Positions 1 to 5,939 are shown, numbered from the stretch's first letter. The stretch is DNA of 7,685 bases from Elusimicrobia bacterium RIFCSPLOWO2_01_FULL_64_13 (GCA_001800095.1 MGUT01000001.1:21629-29313); one strand, 5' to 3'. The notes: generated by a model not told the origin, from the sequence alone. Translations and numbers: made by a program.

Positions 1-1910
1 TCATCGTGGGCGAGGTGGGCCTGAAGGACTCGAGCGGAGCGAGCGTCATCGGGCATCAGGCGGGGGTGCGCCTGGCCGTCTTCGAGGACATCCTCGGCAT
101 CGACGGCAACACCGTCAACGCCCTCGTCTCGTCCCTCTCCGGCGAGCGGCCGCCGCTTTCCTCGAACCTGGTCACGTTCACGGAGATCGTGACCCCGGTG
201 GTGAACCCGAGGATCGTGAAGATCATGCTCGCCTCCGACGGCTATCCGGCCCTCGTCAAGCTGTCCAGTTCCGTGCCCGGCTTCGTGAGTTTCGGCGAGG
301 TCAACGTGCCCCTGGACCAGAACGGCAACCCCATCCTGGTGGCGGACCTCCAGACCCAGGCCGCGGACGGCGTTCCGGGCAACATCACCCTGGGCGGGGA
401 GAGATTGATCGACCTGAACGGCGACGGCGTGCCCGACAACCTGGACCTGGCCGGGACCGGCAGGCGGGACCAGATCGACCTGGACGGCGACGGCAAGCCC
501 GAGCTCGACATCGACGGGGACGGGATCCTCGACTCCGATTTCAACGGCGACGGGTTCCCCGACGAGGTCGTGATCGACTCGACCACGCTCCAGACGGTCA
601 TCTTCGTGCGCTACCGCGCCTCGAACGGCTCCATCCAGAAGGTGCCCGTGGCCGACGCCGGGTTCGTGAAGGTGTCCTGGTCCAACAACGCCTCCGAGCT
701 CTACATCTCCTGGACGCCGTCCACGGTCACGGCCACCGCCCTGAACTACTCGGTCGCCGTGGGCGAATCCTTCAACGAACTCGACAAGATCTCCAAGAGC
801 TACCTCAACGGCGACTACGTCAGCCAGAACGCCCGCAAGATCACGAGCCTCTCGCTCCAGCCGGCGGCGGTCGTCCGGCTCGACAACGAGCTTTCCGCCG
901 TCACCTCCACCGGCACCCAGTTCACGGTGGACAAGACCATCCCCAGCGAATTCCCCGACACGGGCCGCATCTACGTCGGCATGGAGCTGATGCAGGTGAG
1001 GAAGGCCGGGACCCGCACCTTCGAGATCATCTCCCGCGGCGCGAACGACTCCCTGCCGCAGTTCCACCCGAAGGGGACCCCCGTGTCCGACACGGGCTAC
1101 ACCGTGGCCTTGAAGGTGTCCTCGGGCCCCGCGGCCGTGATCGCCTCCCAGAAACCGCTCATCCTCTACCGCATCGACACGCAGGCGCCCAGCGCCCCCG
1201 GTTCCCTGAAAGGGAGCGGCCAGGAATCGAGCGCCCCCGGCCTCCTGCCCTTCGGCGCCCGCGGCGCGTTCGGCGCGGCGAGCTTCGCGCCTTCGGGCAT
1301 ATTCCCCATCAGCTGGACCCCGGCCGCGGACGACCATTCCGGAGTGGCCCAGTACGAGATCCAGGAAAGGGTCGGCAACAGCCCCGTCTGGAAGACGATC
1401 GGATTCATCCCCGCCAAGACCGCCGACGGGGCCCTGGTGAGCAACTACACCGTGGGCGGAGACCCCCGCAACCCCGCCGAGTCGCCCCGGGCCAAGAGCA
1501 AGTTCTTCTCCTACCGGGTCCGCGCCTTCGACGCCGCGGGAAGCCCGTCCTCCTGGTCGGGCGCCTCCGCCCCGGTGTTCACGGGCTCGCTCGCGGACCT
1601 CGACACCATCAGCGGGGTGTCCAACTACCCCAACCCGTTCGACTCCAGGAAGGAGAAGACGACCATCACCTACCTCCTGAAACAGGACTCGGAGGTCACG
1701 ATCCGCATCTACGACCTCTTCGGGTTCCGCGTGAAGGAGATGAGCTTCCCGGCGGGGACCCCCGGCGGAACGTTCGGGGCCAACAACGTGGAGTGGGACG
1801 GGACCGACGGCTCCGGCCACAAGGTCTCCAAGGGCGGTTACGTGGCCGACATCCAGGTGAAGGGCGACAAGGTCATATCCGTCCAGCGCAAGATCGGCGT
1901 CATCCACTAA
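1..1910 (+). CDS. Large exported multidomain protein with Ca-binding motifs and C-terminal FlgD-Ig-like domain (5' end missing)
   Basis: The frame is open to the left edge, so the start lies outside the window; a GTG at 6 is only an internal valine. Residue numbers count from that codon. About 634 residues are visible. Residues 1-130 are not recognised. Residues 136-186 carry four aspartate-rich motifs (DLNGDGVPD, DLDGDGKPE, DIDGDGILD, DFNGDGFPD), the pattern of thrombospondin-3/dockerin-type calcium sites. Residues 318-360 resemble a beta module of phage structural proteins. Residues 396-527 look like a fibronectin-III domain (PISWTPAADDHSGVAQYEI, then FFSYRVRAFDAAG), with a Gly/Ala-rich insertion at about 401-432. 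Residues 538-630 form a FlgD-Ig-like domain: NYPNPF, TTITYLL, VTIRIYDLFG, VEWDGTDGSG, KGGYVADIQV. In known families this type of C-terminal domain ends secreted or cell-surface proteins, and in Bacteroidota a similar one is a type IX secretion signal. Inference: an extracellular or outer-surface structural or adhesive protein. No catalytic motif is visible. It is followed after 59 bp by the M23 gene, which has its own promoter. Confidence 0.85.
   Translation, partial: IVGEVGLKDSSGASVIGHQAGVRLAVFEDILGIDGNTVNALVSSLSGERPPLSSNLVTFTEIVTPVVNPRIVKIMLASDGYPALVKLSSSVPGFVSFGEVNVPLDQNGNPILVADLQTQAADGVPGNITLGGERLIDLNGDGVPDNLDLAGTGRRDQIDLDGDGKPELDIDGDGILDSDFNGDGFPDEVVIDSTTLQTVIFVRYRASNGSIQKVPVADAGFVKVSWSNNASELYISWTPSTVTATALNYSVAVGESFNELDKISKSYLNGDYVSQNARKITSLSLQPAAVVRLDNELSAVTSTGTQFTVDKTIPSEFPDTGRIYVGMELMQVRKAGTRTFEIISRGANDSLPQFHPKGTPVSDTGYTVALKVSSGPAAVIASQKPLILYRIDTQAPSAPGSLKGSGQESSAPGLLPFGARGAFGAASFAPSGIFPISWTPAADDHSGVAQYEIQERVGNSPVWKTIGFIPAKTADGALVSNYTVGGDPRNPAESPRAKSKFFSYRVRAFDAAGSPSSWSGASAPVFTGSLADLDTISGVSNYPNPFDSRKEKTTITYLLKQDSEVTIRIYDLFGFRVKEMSFPAGTPGGTFGANNVEWDGTDGSGHKVSKGGYVADIQVKGDKVISVQRKIGVIH
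411..563 (+). repeat. Four aspartate-rich calcium-binding motifs (TSP3/dockerin-like)
   Basis: Within about 50 residues of the exported protein, four copies of a D-x-(N/D)-G-D-G-x-x-(D/E) loop occur, starting at bases 411, 477, 507 and 537. The spacing is irregular (22, 10 and 10 residues), and the first two copies are separated by a short Gly/Arg-containing spacer. In thrombospondin type 3 and dockerin families such loops coordinate Ca2+ through side-chain oxygens at positions 1, 3 and 5. Calcium binding here is inferred from the motif only. Confidence 0.75.
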
Positions 1911-1932
1911 CCCACCCACCCCATTCGACGGG

Positions 1933-1961
1933 TTGACTTTTCAGGGACTATCTGTTATAAA
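1933..1961 (+). promoter_or_regulatory. Sigma70-type promoter with extended -10 for the M23-bactofilin operon
   Basis: TTGACT at 1933-1938 (5 of 6 matches to TTGACA) is followed by exactly 17 bases and then TATAAA at 1956-1961 (5 of 6 to TATAAT). A TG at 1953-1954, one base before the -10 box, makes it an extended -10 promoter. This AT-rich island stands out in a GC-rich window and lies in the only intergenic gap upstream of the M23 gene. The expected start of transcription, about 7 bases after the -10 box, is near 1968, and the ATG is at 1970, so the leader would be 0-3 bases. Confidence 0.75.
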
Positions 1962-1969
1962 AATATGTC

Positions 1970-3052
1970 ATGAAAGACCCGGAAAATCACGAGATACCCG
2001 TCATATCTTCCTTAATAAGGTTCACCCGCTCGGTCAGGGACCTGTGGCATGGCTGGACCCGTCTGCGCCGGTCCATGCGCGGGCGGCTGCGCCAGGTCCT
2101 CGGCCACAAGCTCACCGTCATGATCGTCCCCCACAACGCCATCCGCCGCGTCAATCTCCAGTTCACGTTCTCCTTCGCGTTCTTCCTGACCCTGTTCTCC
2201 ATCGGGCTCTTTTCCTGGGCCTCCCTGACCGTGATGAGCAACATGGACTACTGGGGCATGCGCACGGACCACGAGATCATGAAGCTCAAGGTGGAATATT
2301 TCGCCAATGAGATCCGCAAAAGCCGGGAGATCATCGACCGCGTCCGCGAGGCGGACACCCAGCTCCGGGAGATGTTGGGCATGAAGAACCGCCAGGCCAT
2401 CATCGAAGGCCCCTCCTCCCTGAACGGGGAGGGCGGTCCCGAACCCTTCGACCAGTCCATCCTGCAGAAGGCCCTCGAGGACAAGCTTTGGGATATCTCC
2501 GAAGGCGAGATCCTCTCCGTCTCGAGGATCATCCAGAAGGAATCGCGGGACCGGATGAAGTCCTACAAGGAACTCTCCGAGTTCATCGCCTACCAGAGGG
2601 GACTGTCGCGGTCCACGCCCATCGGCTGGCCGGCCCTGGGCCGGGCCACGTCGCATTTCGGACGGCGCATCTCGCCCTTTTTCGGCCGGCCCCAGTTCCA
2701 CACGGGAATCGACATCGCCGAGCGCGCCGGCACCCCCGTCCGGGCCACGGCGGACGGAACGGTCGCTCTCGCCCGCTGGGAAGGCGGCTACGGCCGGCTC
2801 GTCATCGTCGACCATGGCTACGGCTACAGCACCTTCTACGCGCACAACTCGAAGATACTGGTCAAGAGCGGCGACAAGGTGCGCCGGGGGCAGATCATAT
2901 CCAGCATGGGCTCCACGGGATCCACCACCGGGAGCCACGTGCATTACGAGATATGGCAGAACGGCAGGGCCATCAACCCCTGGGCCTTCATGGCGGCCAG
3001 GACGGTGGAAGAGATCAGCTCACGCAGGATCCGGCAAGGCCGGGGAGGATAA
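1970..3052 (+). CDS. Membrane-anchored M23 (LytM-type) peptidoglycan endopeptidase
   Basis: This 360-residue protein has a basic cytoplasmic N-terminus (1-62), one membrane segment (about 63-88), a charged helical region likely to form a coiled coil (about 98-135), a linker, and an M23 peptidase domain (about 222-340). The zinc ligands are visible: H244 and D248 in HTGID, and H325 in HVHYE. H292 (YAH) and H323 are the catalytic histidines of the family. All key residues are present, so the enzyme should be active; M23 enzymes of this type cut peptide cross-links in peptidoglycan, here on the outer face of the inner membrane. The start at 1970 is the first possible one, because an in-frame stop lies at 1958-1960. 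No Shine-Dalgarno sequence precedes it, which fits a leaderless mRNA from the promoter just upstream. The gene ends 4 bases before the bactofilin start, so the two are almost certainly co-transcribed. M23-bactofilin pairing is known from LmdC-BacA in Hyphomonas and Csd1-CcmA in Helicobacter, where the peptidase and filament control cell shape. Confidence 0.93.
   Translation: MKDPENHEIPVISSLIRFTRSVRDLWHGWTRLRRSMRGRLRQVLGHKLTVMIVPHNAIRRVNLQFTFSFAFFLTLFSIGLFSWASLTVMSNMDYWGMRTDHEIMKLKVEYFANEIRKSREIIDRVREADTQLREMLGMKNRQAIIEGPSSLNGEGGPEPFDQSILQKALEDKLWDISEGEILSVSRIIQKESRDRMKSYKELSEFIAYQRGLSRSTPIGWPALGRATSHFGRRISPFFGRPQFHTGIDIAERAGTPVRATADGTVALARWEGGYGRLVIVDHGYGYSTFYAHNSKILVKSGDKVRRGQIISSMGSTGSTTGSHVHYEIWQNGRAINPWAFMAARTVEEISSRRIRQGRGG
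3042..3048 (+). promoter_or_regulatory. Ribosome binding site for the bactofilin
   Basis: GGGGAGG lies inside the last codons of the M23 gene, 8 bases upstream of the ATG at 3057. It fixes the bactofilin start: the same frame is open far upstream (to about 2814), but that extension runs over the M23 domain in another frame and is a shadow. The placement suggests translation of the bactofilin is coupled to that of the peptidase. Confidence 0.8.
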
Positions 3053-3056
3053 AACC

Positions 3057-3458
3057 ATGTTTGGAAAAGGCGGGTCGTCCAAGACAGGCGGGTCGGACCT
3101 TCAGACGGTCGTCGGGGCGGACACGGTCATCCAGGGCACCATCTCCTCCAAGGGGTCCATGCGCATCGACGGCAAGGTGGAAGGCGGCATCACCGACGCC
3201 GACGCCGTCGTCATCGGCGAGCACGGGGAGGTCCACGGCGACATCGCGGCCAGGTCCGTGGTCGTGGGCGGCAGGGTCACGGGGAACGTATCGGCCTCCT
3301 CCATCGAAGTCCTGACCGACGCCCAGATGCACGGGGACTTGAAGACCGCGGCCCTCGCCATCGCCGAAGGCGCCACTTTCGAAGGGAACTGCATCATGAC
3401 CAAGGAAAAACAGGTCATCGAGATGGACCTGGCTTCGCGCGCGAAGAAGCAGGCTTAA
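3057..3458 (+). CDS. bacA: Bactofilin (polymer-forming cytoskeletal protein)
   Basis: This 133-residue protein is of normal length for a bactofilin (the DUF583 family). The core, about residues 16-112, shows the repetitive glycine-punctuated beta-helix pattern, including the family hallmark MRIDGKVEGGI at 35-45, then VVIGEHGEVHGDI, VVVGGRVTGNV and AEGATFEGNC. Short flexible tails flank it: N-terminal MFGKGGSSKTGG, similar to the MFSK-type membrane-binding start of Caulobacter BacA, and a C-terminal polar tail. Bactofilins polymerise without nucleotide into membrane-associated filaments that recruit cell-wall enzymes. Gene order (M23 peptidase, 4-base gap, bactofilin) supports that role, with the upstream peptidase as the likely partner. 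Start chosen by the strong GGGGAGG 8 bases upstream. The last 44 bp overlap the 3' end of the convergent HEAT-repeat gene. Confidence 0.93.
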   Translation: MFGKGGSSKTGGSDLQTVVGADTVIQGTISSKGSMRIDGKVEGGITDADAVVIGEHGEVHGDIAARSVVVGGRVTGNVSASSIEVLTDAQMHGDLKTAALAIAEGATFEGNCIMTKEKQVIEMDLASRAKKQA

Positions 3459-4008
3459 GTCTCTCCAGTCTTTTGACCGCCGCGGACACCTTGTCCGCCA
3501 GCTCGCGGTTGGCGGCCCTGGCCACGCGCATGAGCCCTTCCCTCGCCCGCTCCGGCTCCATTCCGCCCCTGGAAGCGATCTCCGCCACGGATTCCACGGC
3601 CCTCACGCGCACGGGACCGTTCTCCTTCCCGTCCCGCGCCACCTCCATCAGGACGTAGGCCGTCTGCCCGTCGCCCACGTAACCCAGCATATCCGCCGCC
3701 CAGTAGCGCACCTTCCAGTCCCGGCCCCGGTCGGTGAGGGCCTCGAGCAGGACCGGGAGGGATTCCGCCCCCAGATCGAGGATCACGGCCCCCTGGGCCA
3801 GGGTGCGCTTGCCCAGGAGCCGGAGGGAATTGGACTTTCCGGCTGCGGACTCCACCTGGGCCAGGGCGGAGCGGGCGATCTCCCTCGAATCGCTATCCGC
3901 GGCCCGGGACCCGGCGGGAAGGGCCAGGCAGAGGGAGAGCCAGAGAGCAGGGGCAGGGTGAGGGGGTTTGACTATTCGGGCGATAAATTCTATTGTAGAT
4001 AACCTCAT
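3415..4008 (-). CDS. Exported HEAT-repeat protein
   Basis: This 197-residue protein starts with a likely Sec signal peptide: a hydrophobic stretch APALWLSLCLALPAG at 19-33 and a cleavage site after SRA (about residue 36). The mature part is helical, with HEAT/PBS-lyase-like repeats at about 82-113 (SLPVLLEALTD, then WKVRYWAADMLGYVGD), 116-147 (AYVLMEVARDG, then VRVRAVESVAEIA) and a degenerate one at 150-185. Such repeats are protein-binding scaffolds; no enzymatic motif is visible and the partner is unknown. The cysteine at 27 is not in a lipobox (leucine precedes it). The ATG at 4008 is preceded by GGAG with 7 bases of spacing; in-frame ATGs further upstream, as far as 4074, would extend antisense into the neighbour and lack support. 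No ATG, GTG or TTG lies between 4008 and the hydrophobic core. The long n-region (residues 1-18) is AT-rich in its first part because it covers the neighbour's promoter on the other strand. Confidence 0.75.
   Translation of the reverse strand: MRLSTIEFIARIVKPPHPAPALWLSLCLALPAGSRAADSDSREIARSALAQVESAAGKSNSLRLLGKRTLAQGAVILDLGAESLPVLLEALTDRGRDWKVRYWAADMLGYVGDGQTAYVLMEVARDGKENGPVRVRAVESVAEIASRGGMEPERAREGLMRVARAANRELADKVSAAVKRLERLKPASSRAKPGPSR
3433..3446. repeat. 14-bp perfect palindrome in the convergent overlap
   Basis: CTTCGCGCGCGAAG equals its own reverse complement. It lies inside the region where the bactofilin and HEAT-repeat genes overlap tail to tail. As RNA it could form a 5-bp stem (CTTCG/CGAAG) with a CGCG loop on either transcript. 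There is no T-tract on either side, so it is not a classical intrinsic terminator. It may also be chance in GC-rich coding sequence. Confidence 0.35.
3968..3996 (+). promoter_or_regulatory. Sigma70-type promoter for the PpiD/SurA-like gene
   Basis: TTGACT at 3968-3973 is followed by exactly 17 bases and TATTGT at 3991-3996 (4 of 6 to TATAAT). The hexamer and spacing match those of the promoter at 1933-1961. The predicted transcription start, near 4003, is only about 4 bases before the ATG at 4007. The promoter lies within codons 5-14 of the HEAT-repeat gene on the other strand. An alternative reading makes the TTG at 3968 a start codon adding 13 residues, but the promoter-like layout and the shape of the membrane anchor favour the ATG. 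Confidence 0.6.
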
Positions 4009-4720
4009 GGATTGGCTCCGCAAGCACAAGAACGTCATTTTGATCATCGTCATAGCCGGGTTCGTCGTCAGCATGTTCGTCGGTTTCGGGCTCTACCTCA
4101 CTTCAGGCGCCGCCCACCTGGACACGGTCGCCGAGGTCAACGACGAGGAGATCCCCTACCGGAATTTCACCACTTTCTACAACCAGGTCGTGAACCGCAG
4201 GCGCGATTCCGGCGAGGACCTCACGCCGGAGACCTTGAACTCCATCAAGCAGGAGGTCCTCCAGGGGTTGATCCAGGAAGCCGTCTTCTTCCAGGAGGCC
4301 CGGAGATACGGCTTCGACGTCACCGACCAGGAGCTCGCCCAGTCCCTGGCGGCCATCCCCGCCTTCCAGAAGGACGGCCGTTTCAACGTCCAGTCCTACG
4401 CCCAGGCGCTCCAGTTCGGCCTGCGCACCACCCCGGAAGATTTCGAACGGACCCAGAGGAGGCAGATCTCCATCAGCCGCCTGCGCGCCTTCATCATGCG
4501 CTCCATCCGCGTGACGGACCGGGAACTCGAGCAGGAAACCGCCCTCCTGGCCAGGCAGGACCCCGCCCGCTTCAAAAAGCTGAAGGACAAGGAAGAGTTC
4601 CGCAACCAGCTGCGCGAGGAAAAGGGCGCCCAGATCCTGAACCGCTGGTACCAGCAGCTGGGCTCGAACGTCAAGGTCAAGGTCTACCTCGACCAGATCG
4701 AACGCCGCCGCGCCGGCTGA
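4007..4720 (+). CDS. PpiD/SurA-like periplasmic chaperone lacking a parvulin PPIase domain
   Basis: This 237-residue protein begins with a short basic segment and one membrane anchor (about 9-31, VILIIVIAGFVVSMFVGF). A SurA_N/PpiD-type helical domain follows: VAEVNDEEIPYRNFTTFYNQ at 41-60 (compare the 'AKVNGQEISRGQFENAF' start of E. coli PpiD), EVLQGLIQEAVFFQEARRYG at 83-102, VTDQELAQSL, and IPAFQKDGRFNVQSYAQAL at 117-135. A closing helix (about 196-228, FRNQLREEKGAQILNRWYQQLG) matches the C-terminal helix that in SurA/PpiD packs back on the N-domain. The parvulin domain expected between about 178 and 196 is absent. Family knowledge: the N-domain binds unfolded outer-membrane or secreted proteins at the Sec exit. 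Inference: a membrane-tethered holdase without isomerase activity. Start at 4007 is chosen over the TTG at 3968 because the N-terminus then looks like a normal anchor; no Shine-Dalgarno is present. The 3' end overlaps the convergent glcF by 44 bp. Confidence 0.85.
   Translation: MDWLRKHKNVILIIVIAGFVVSMFVGFGLYLTSGAAHLDTVAEVNDEEIPYRNFTTFYNQVVNRRRDSGEDLTPETLNSIKQEVLQGLIQEAVFFQEARRYGFDVTDQELAQSLAAIPAFQKDGRFNVQSYAQALQFGLRTTPEDFERTQRRQISISRLRAFIMRSIRVTDRELEQETALLARQDPARFKKLKDKEEFRNQLREEKGAQILNRWYQQLGSNVKVKVYLDQIERRRAG
4016..4019 (-). promoter_or_regulatory. Ribosome binding site for the HEAT-repeat gene
   Basis: On the minus strand GGAG sits 7 bases before the ATG at 4008 and supports that start. 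It lies inside codons 4-5 of the divergent PpiD/SurA-like gene. The same GGAG plus 7-base layout precedes glcF. I could not find a convincing promoter for this gene further upstream on the minus strand. Confidence 0.5.
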
Positions 4721-5939
4721 TCTCCAAAAGCTCCGCCAGGTGGAGCGCCCGCACCGTCCCCTCCCAACCCTTCCGCCGGATCCCCGCGCCGATCTGCATG
4801 AGGCAGCTCGCCGCCTGGGTCACCACGAACCCGGCCCCGGTCTTCCCGATGTTCTCCAGCTTCCTTTCCAGGATGTCCTGCGAAAGCCCCGGGTGCTTTA
4901 GACAGTAGGTCCCGGCGCCCCCGCAGCACCAGTCCGACTCCTCCAGCTCCACGAACTTCAGTCCGGACAGGTCCCGCAGCACTTCCCTGGGGGAACGGGT
5001 CTCCTTCCGCCCCTGCCCCATCTGGCAGGGATCGTGGTACGTGGCGGACTCCCCGCCGAACGCCCCGCGCGCGAACTCCTCCGGCAGGCCCCGCTCGCGC
5101 AGGACCTGCGAGAGGTCCCTGACCTTCGCGGCGAAGGCGGCCGCGCCGGGTTCCCCGTCCAGGAGTTCGCCGTAGCCCTTCATGAACCCCGCGCAGGAAT
5201 CGTCGTCAACGACGAGCGTTCCCGCCCCGGTCCTTTCAAAATCGGCGATCACTTTCCGGGCGAGGTTCTTCGCCCCTTCCGGGTCGCCGGCGCTCTGCGG
5301 GATGAGCCCGCAGCAGGCCGGTTTGGAACAGACCAGGCCTCCGTCCACTTTTTCCATGACGCGCAGAAAGGCCCGCGCCGCTCCGGGAAAAAGGTAATGG
5401 ATCCCGCAGCCGGAGAAGACGGCCGTCGCGGTCCGGGAGGGCGGACCGGTCCGCGGCGGGCATTCGGGCCCGAACAGGAGGGGGACGTCCGGCAGGACGC
5501 CGTCCAGGAAGCCCAGCCATCTGCACAGGCGGGCCGCGAGGAAAGCCGGCCAGACCAGGACGGAAAAAAGCCGCCTCCTGGGCAGGAAGAGCCGGAAGAC
5601 GGCCTTCTCGATCCAGCGAGCAGGGGCCTTGGGCCCGGAGACTTCCCTGGCGCTCGACATGAGCCGCGCCACGGGCACCTGCGAGAAGCAGGCGTTCGTG
5701 CAGGCGTGGCAGGTCAGGCAGGTGGAAAAGATGTCCCCAGCGGCTTTGGGGTCGGGGTTCTTTCCTTCGAGGATGTCCCGGAAGGCCTGGTTCCTGCCCC
5801 TGGGGGAGAGGGTCTCCTTGCCCGAGACCATGTAGGTCGGGCAGACGGTCTCGCAGAAACCGCAGCGGTTGCAGCGCGTGACGGCGTCGTACTCCTTTTC
5901 CAGGCGGAGATATTCGTGAGAGAGATAGGGGGACGCCAT
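4677..5939 (-). CDS. glcF: GlcF-type iron-sulfur subunit of glycolate/2-hydroxyacid oxidase
   Basis: This 420-residue protein has the normal GlcF length and layout. Two 4Fe-4S ferredoxin motifs lie near the N-terminus: C23, C26, C29, C33 (CNRCGFCETVCP) and C74, C77, C80, C84 (CLTCHACTNAC). Two CCG (cysteine-rich) domains follow: GCG at 177-179 with CCG at 209-211 and C249, then DPCQ at 303-306 with CCGG at 338-341 and C379. A moderately hydrophobic stretch (about 124-145, FSVLVWPAFLAARLCRWLGFL) may help membrane association. In GlcDEF complexes this subunit takes electrons from the flavin subunits and passes them to the quinone pool. The start at 5939 follows the upstream stop by a single base (TGA-C-ATG) and has GGAG 7 bases upstream, so translation is probably coupled; a longer reading from 6008 would overlap glcD by 68 bp with no support. 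Related LldE/LutA or heterodisulfide-reductase-like proteins share CCG domains, but the GlcDE neighbour and the two N-terminal clusters favour GlcF. Confidence 0.9.
   Translation of the reverse strand: MASPYLSHEYLRLEKEYDAVTRCNRCGFCETVCPTYMVSGKETLSPRGRNQAFRDILEGKNPDPKAAGDIFSTCLTCHACTNACFSQVPVARLMSSAREVSGPKAPARWIEKAVFRLFLPRRRLFSVLVWPAFLAARLCRWLGFLDGVLPDVPLLFGPECPPRTGPPSRTATAVFSGCGIHYLFPGAARAFLRVMEKVDGGLVCSKPACCGLIPQSAGDPEGAKNLARKVIADFERTGAGTLVVDDDSCAGFMKGYGELLDGEPGAAAFAAKVRDLSQVLRERGLPEEFARGAFGGESATYHDPCQMGQGRKETRSPREVLRDLSGLKFVELEESDWCCGGAGTYCLKHPGLSQDILERKLENIGKTGAGFVVTQAASCLMQIGAGIRRKGWEGTVRALHLAELLEISRRGGVRSGRGRP

Noticed and set aside
1908..1934. Possible hairpin (AACCC ... GGGTT) after the first gene as a terminator
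   Set aside because: Only five base pairs with a long loop and no proper T-tract; it also overlaps the -35 box of the next promoter.
2012..2944. 310-codon open frame on the minus strand across the M23 gene
   Set aside because: It is antisense to a well-supported peptidase gene and its translation shows no recognisable domain. Long antisense frames are expected in GC-rich coding DNA.
2488..3315. 275-codon plus-strand frame spanning the M23 and bactofilin genes
   Set aside because: The translation is Arg/Pro/His-rich and of low complexity, and it overlaps two recognised genes in another frame.
3907..3946. Lipoprotein reading of the HEAT-repeat signal peptide (cysteine 27)
   Set aside because: The residues before the cysteine (L-S-L) do not fit a lipobox, which needs a small residue at -1.
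3968..4006. TTG at 3968 as start of the chaperone, adding 13 residues
   Set aside because: The stretch reads better as a -35/-10 promoter, and the added residues would put a longer polar segment before the anchor. It cannot be fully excluded, since GGGGG lies just upstream.
4009..4074. Longer HEAT-repeat protein starting at 4074
   Set aside because: It would add 22 residues encoded antisense to the chaperone's membrane anchor and bury the signal peptide deep in the protein; GGAG supports 4008.
4012..4908. 298-codon plus-strand frame over the chaperone and the end of glcF
   Set aside because: Arg/Pro/Gly-rich shadow of the chaperone frame with no domain signal.
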